Source: an uncultured Methylococcaceae bacterium
Lineage (GTDB): Bacteria; Pseudomonadota; Gammaproteobacteria; Methylococcales; Methylococcaceae
DNA: 45,723 nt
Assembly (NCBI GenBank): GCA_903857165.1
Contig: CAIODU010000047.1
Span: forward strand, 1 to 45,723
Direction of reading: 5' to 3'
Positions 42,649 through 45,723 of the stretch are shown one piece after another (positions within the stretch are counted from its first letter, which is position 1; every line of letters begins with the position of its first letter). The translations under genes were made by a program, and so were the position numbers. The notes beneath the pieces were generated by a model that was not told where the DNA came from, searched no databases, and was given only the letters and a program-made list of their open reading frames with translations.

Positions 42649-42954
42649 TCAATTAGGCTGCTGTATTTTTTCACAAGTCACGTCCCCGGGTTTCTGCGTG
42701 TGACGGGACTCCAAACGAATCATGGAGCCAATCGCCGGGCAAAGGCTGTTCAATTCCTCAACCTCGACATCCGGGCGGTTGGCTGTCCATGTCTCAAGGA
42801 GGTCTTGCAGGGTATCCCTAAACGCCTTAGGGTTCAGCTTGCGCATGCAGGTTACACAGATTTCAGTGGTTCCGCAGGTTGGCATTTTCTTGCCACACTC
42901 GCAAAGCGTGATGATAGCTTCAGCTTCGGTGCGGTCAGTGGTGTTGGTTGTCAT
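42649..42954 (-). CDS. Small Cys-rich protein, likely zinc ribbon
   Basis: 101 residues. The segment LCECGKKMPTCGTTEICVTC holds five cysteines (Cys-x-Cys-x5-Cys-x5-Cys-x2-Cys), enough for one zinc site. The rest is polar and helical (FRDTLQDLLETWTANRPDVE). AAGAGGACACATT ATG is a strong ribosome site. Family not recognised. It lies between uvrB and the HD-GYP gene on the same strand. Confidence 0.6.
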   Translation of the reverse strand: MTTNTTDRTEAEAIITLCECGKKMPTCGTTEICVTCMRKLNPKAFRDTLQDLLETWTANRPDVEVEELNSLCPAIGSMIRLESRHTQKPGDVTCEKIQQPN

Positions 42955-42996
42955 AATGTGTCCTCTTGGTATAAAGCCACGCTGCTTGCGTGACGT

Positions 42997-45087
42997 TTAG
43001 TTTAATCCACAAATGCACGCTTGGATTTTCTTTATCTCATCCCTGACCTTTGCTGCCTCTTCGAATTCCAATTCACGGGCCAAAGCGTACATTTTCTCTT
43101 CCAATTGTTTGATCATTTTGGTCGCCTCGGCGGGTTTAAGCACATGATACTCCGCCGACTTCTCCGCCGCCTTGGATTTTGGCTTGTAGGCGTAATTGCC
43201 CCCTCCGCCCGGAATGGGAACCTCCAGAACGTCGGTGACGTTGCGAGTGGCGCTCTTCGGGGTGATGCCCATGGCTGCATTGTGGGCCACTTGCTTGGCA
43301 CGGCGGCGGTCGGTTTCCTCCACGGCTTTCTCAATGGATCGGGTTATTTTGTCGGCGTACAGAATCGCCTTGCCATTGATGTTGCGGGCGGCACGGCCCA
43401 TGGTCTGGATCAGCGAGACGACAGAGCGCAGGAAGCCTTCCTTATCCGCGTCGAGTATCGCCACCAAGGAAACCTCGGGGATGTCCAAACCCTCGCGCAA
43501 CAAGTTGATGCCCACCAGTACGTCGAATTTGCCCAAGCGCAGATCGCGGATTATTTCCACCCGTTCGACGGTTTCCACATCGGAATGCAGATAGCGCACA
43601 GCAACATCGTGATCCATCAAATATTCGGTCAAGTCTTCCGCCATGCGCTTGGTCAAGGTCGTCACCAAAACCCGTTCCTTTTTTTCAGTGCGTAGGCGGA
43701 TTTCGGAGAGCAGATCGTCCACTTGAGTGGATGCGGGGCGGATTTCCACTTCCGGGTCAACCAGTCCGGTGGGCCGCACCACCTGTTCCACCACCGACCC
43801 TGAATGCTCCAACTCGTAAGGCCCTGGCGTGGCCGAAATGTAAATGCGTTGGGGTGCGCGTTGCTCGAACTCTTCAAAGCGCAACGGCCGGTTGTCCAAG
43901 GCTGACGGCAGGCGAAAGCCATATTCTACCAGAGTTTCCTTGCGCGAACGGTCGCCCCGGTACATACCGCCGATTTGCGGGATGGTCTGGTGACTTTCGT
44001 CAATGACAATCAGGGAATCGTCCGGCAGATAATCAAACAAGGTCGGTGGCGGTTCGCCGGGCTTTTGCCCGGACAGATGGCGGGAATAGTTTTCGATCCC
44101 CGAGCAATAGCCAACCTCCAGAATGATCTCCAGATCGAACAGGGTGCGCTGCTCCAGCCGTTGCGCCTCCACCAGCTTGTTGGCGGTACGCAGGTTATCC
44201 AGCCTTGCCTTCAGTTCCACTTTGATTTCTTCCACCGCCGCGAGGATTTTTTCCCTAGGGGTGACGTAATGGCTTTTCGGGTAAACGGTGAAACGGGCGA
44301 TGCGGGCCAGGATTTCACCCGTCAGTGGGTCGAACAGCGAAAGCCGCTCGATCTCGTCATCGAACAATTCCACCCGCAAGGCTTCGCTTTCCGATTCCGC
44401 CGGGAAGATGTCGATTACCTCGCCACGCACCCGGAAGGTGGCCCGGCGCAGTTCGATGTCATTGCGGGTATATTGCAATTCCGACAAGCGGCGCAACAGT
44501 TTGCGCTGGTCCATCAAATCCCCGCGCACCAGATGCAGCACCATCTCGAAATATGAAGCAGGCTCGCCCAAGCCGTAAATGGCCGAAACCGTCGCCACAA
44601 TCACCACATCGCGCCGTTCGATCAGCGCCTTGGTGGCGGACAGGCGCATCTGTTCGATGTGTTCGTTGAGGGAAGCGTCTTTTTGGATATAGGTGTCGGA
44701 CGAGGGCACATAGGCTTCCGGCTGATAGTAATCGTAATAACTGACGAAATACTCCACCGCGTTTTCCGGGAAGAAATCCTTCATCTCCCCGTACAACTGG
44801 GCGGCCAAGGTTTTGTTGTGCGCCATGATCAGCGTTGGGCGCTGGATTTGGCTGATGACGTTGGCGATGGTGAAAGTCTTGCCGGAGCCGGTCACGCCGA
44901 GCAAAGTCTGGTGCAATTCGCCGTCATGGATGCCCTCCACCAGTTTGGCAATCGCCTCAGGCTGGTCGCCAGCCGGTTGGTAGCGGCTATGCAGACGGAA
45001 TTGCTTTTCTTTGGCAGGTTCTTCCCCCTGGGTTTTCCCCGCTTCATTCATATGCGATTGCTGCCATTTTTGGGCTAGTTCTTTCAT
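42997..45087 (-). CDS. uvrB: Excinuclease ABC subunit B
   Basis: 696 residues; the usual UvrB length is about 670, and the extra residues are an N-terminal extension before [29 protein letters not shown] is Walker A (64-71). [21 protein letters not shown] is the beta-hairpin that clamps damaged DNA. The helicase motifs VIDESH and TMGRAARN follow. The C-terminal UVR motif ([20 protein letters not shown]) binds UvrC. An ATG at 45051 would give a shorter N-terminus; neither has a clear ribosome site. Nucleotide excision repair. Confidence 0.95.
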   Translation of the reverse strand: MKELAQKWQQSHMNEAGKTQGEEPAKEKQFRLHSRYQPAGDQPEAIAKLVEGIHDGELHQTLLGVTGSGKTFTIANVISQIQRPTLIMAHNKTLAAQLYGEMKDFFPENAVEYFVSYYDYYQPEAYVPSSDTYIQKDASLNEHIEQMRLSATKALIERRDVVIVATVSAIYGLGEPASYFEMVLHLVRGDLMDQRKLLRRLSELQYTRNDIELRRATFRVRGEVIDIFPAESESEALRVELFDDEIERLSLFDPLTGEILARIARFTVYPKSHYVTPREKILAAVEEIKVELKARLDNLRTANKLVEAQRLEQRTLFDLEIILEVGYCSGIENYSRHLSGQKPGEPPPTLFDYLPDDSLIVIDESHQTIPQIGGMYRGDRSRKETLVEYGFRLPSALDNRPLRFEEFEQRAPQRIYISATPGPYELEHSGSVVEQVVRPTGLVDPEVEIRPASTQVDDLLSEIRLRTEKKERVLVTTLTKRMAEDLTEYLMDHDVAVRYLHSDVETVERVEIIRDLRLGKFDVLVGINLLREGLDIPEVSLVAILDADKEGFLRSVVSLIQTMGRAARNINGKAILYADKITRSIEKAVEETDRRRAKQVAHNAAMGITPKSATRNVTDVLEVPIPGGGGNYAYKPKSKAAEKSAEYHVLKPAEATKMIKQLEEKMYALARELEFEEAAKVRDEIKKIQACICGLN

Positions 45088-45244
45088 AGTTGTTTGCCAT
45101 TCATCAATTTAGTGGGACGTAAGGAGGAATCCCCGTTCATTCATACGGGAAAGCGATACGCCACAACCTGCGCTTGTAAACTCCCTGACGGTTGCGATAA
45201 TGTTATGCCAAATCACGTTCACCCGAAACCTTAAGATTAGACAC

Positions 45245-45709
45245 ATGAAAATCCTATACCTACACGGCTGGAAATCCGTCAGCGGCGGCGCGAAGCCAAG
45301 CTATCTGGCCGAACAAGGCCATGAAATCACCGAACCCGAACTTCCCGGGGACGATTTTAACGAAGCCTTGCGCCTCGCCCAAGCAGAGTTTGACCGCATC
45401 GCCCCGGAGGTCGTCGTCGGTTCCAGCCGGGGCGGGGCGTTGGCGATGAATCTAAATTCCAAGGACGTGCCCTTGGTGCTGTTATGCCCGGCTTGGAAGC
45501 GCTGGGGGCAGATCGGCACCGTCAAGCCGGGGACGCAGATTCTGCATAGCCGAGAGGATGAGGTGATCCCCTTCGACGAGACTTTGGAGTTGTTGCGCAC
45601 CAGCGGCCTGGACGAGTCGGCGTTGACGGTGACTGGCGAGAACCATCGGCTGTTTGACCCGGTTTCCCTTGCCGCCATGAATGCGGCGGTGCGTAGGAGC
45701 GGCCTTTAG
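45245..45709 (+). CDS. Small alpha/beta hydrolase (YqiA/RBBP9-like)
   Basis: 154 residues from the ATG at 45245 (the frame is open upstream to 45200). KILYLHGWKSVSGG opens the fold, VVVGSSRGGALAM has the nucleophile Ser, LHSREDEVIPF the Asp loop, and GENHRLFDP the His. Such small esterases have few known substrates. It is transcribed divergently from uvrB with 157 bp between the starts. The gene is complete and ends 14 bp before the window edge. Confidence 0.85.
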   Translation: MKILYLHGWKSVSGGAKPSYLAEQGHEITEPELPGDDFNEALRLAQAEFDRIAPEVVVGSSRGGALAMNLNSKDVPLVLLCPAWKRWGQIGTVKPGTQILHSREDEVIPFDETLELLRTSGLDESALTVTGENHRLFDPVSLAAMNAAVRRSGL

Positions 45710-45723
45710 GCCGCGATGCGTAG

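Noticed and set aside
43021-43695. 224-codon plus-strand frame inside uvrB
   Set aside because: Shadow of the uvrB coding frame in GC-rich sequence; no domain or ribosome site.
1-45723. CRISPR array
   Set aside because: No regularly spaced direct repeats; all repeated sequences are palindromic elements or scattered dyads.

Overview
The window looks like chromosome from a free-living gammaproteobacterium. RlmD, CysM, RhlE, TrhP (YegQ), UvrB, RatA and the hexose-6-phosphate mutarotase all read as gammaproteobacterial housekeeping proteins, and the dense REP/MITE-like palindromes fit a repeat-rich genome of the Methylococcales/Thiotrichales kind. That placement is an impression from protein style, not a search result. 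No rRNA, tRNA, CRISPR array or full-length transposase was seen.

Region 1 (about 1-17 kb) is an accessory island. It holds an Ntn-type amide hydrolase, two paralogous class 3 lipases, a 6.3 kb minus-strand gene for a modular protein (three MACPF-like pore-former modules, three jacalin-like lectin domains, a beta-propeller-like segment and a C-terminal cyanovirin-like pair), a GH19 muralytic/chitinolytic enzyme and two tandem paralogous membrane proteins. None of the soluble proteins has a visible Sec signal peptide. Two decayed minus-strand genes lie among them; one is a remnant of a second jacalin-like gene broken by a 209-bp MITE. Six copies of a 17-bp dyad (ATCAGCA-ttt-TGCTGAT type) were seen only in this island. 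Four lie 120-240 bp upstream of intact genes and point toward them, and a fifth abuts the head of a pseudogene. I infer a co-regulated set for attacking or binding other cells.

Region 2 (17-22 kb) has cysM, a second copy of the 209-bp MITE, then a compact operon of HicB-like, DUF433, AAA ATPase and HNH nuclease genes that resembles Septu (PtuA/PtuB) anti-phage systems. A ParD-like/ParE pair follows, whose toxin carries an in-frame stop codon.

Region 3 (22-31 kb) starts with rlmD and continues into a surface-sugar cluster: 3,5-epimerase-like protein, C-methyltransferase, FkbM methyltransferase, SDR, CmcI-like and TylF-like methyltransferases, Wzx flippase and an AT-rich GT2 glycosyltransferase. 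Several genes overlap by 1-8 nt. A second MITE family with a clean 8-bp target duplication sits between wzx and the glycosyltransferase.

Region 4 (31-45.7 kb) is mostly ordinary: an L,D-transpeptidase, a DUF3617 protein, rhlE, two lipoproteins (one TssJ-like), ratA, a truncated hsp20, an acyltransferase, a mutarotase, an Rpn-type nuclease, trhP, an HD-GYP phosphodiesterase, a small Cys-rich protein, uvrB and a small alpha/beta hydrolase.
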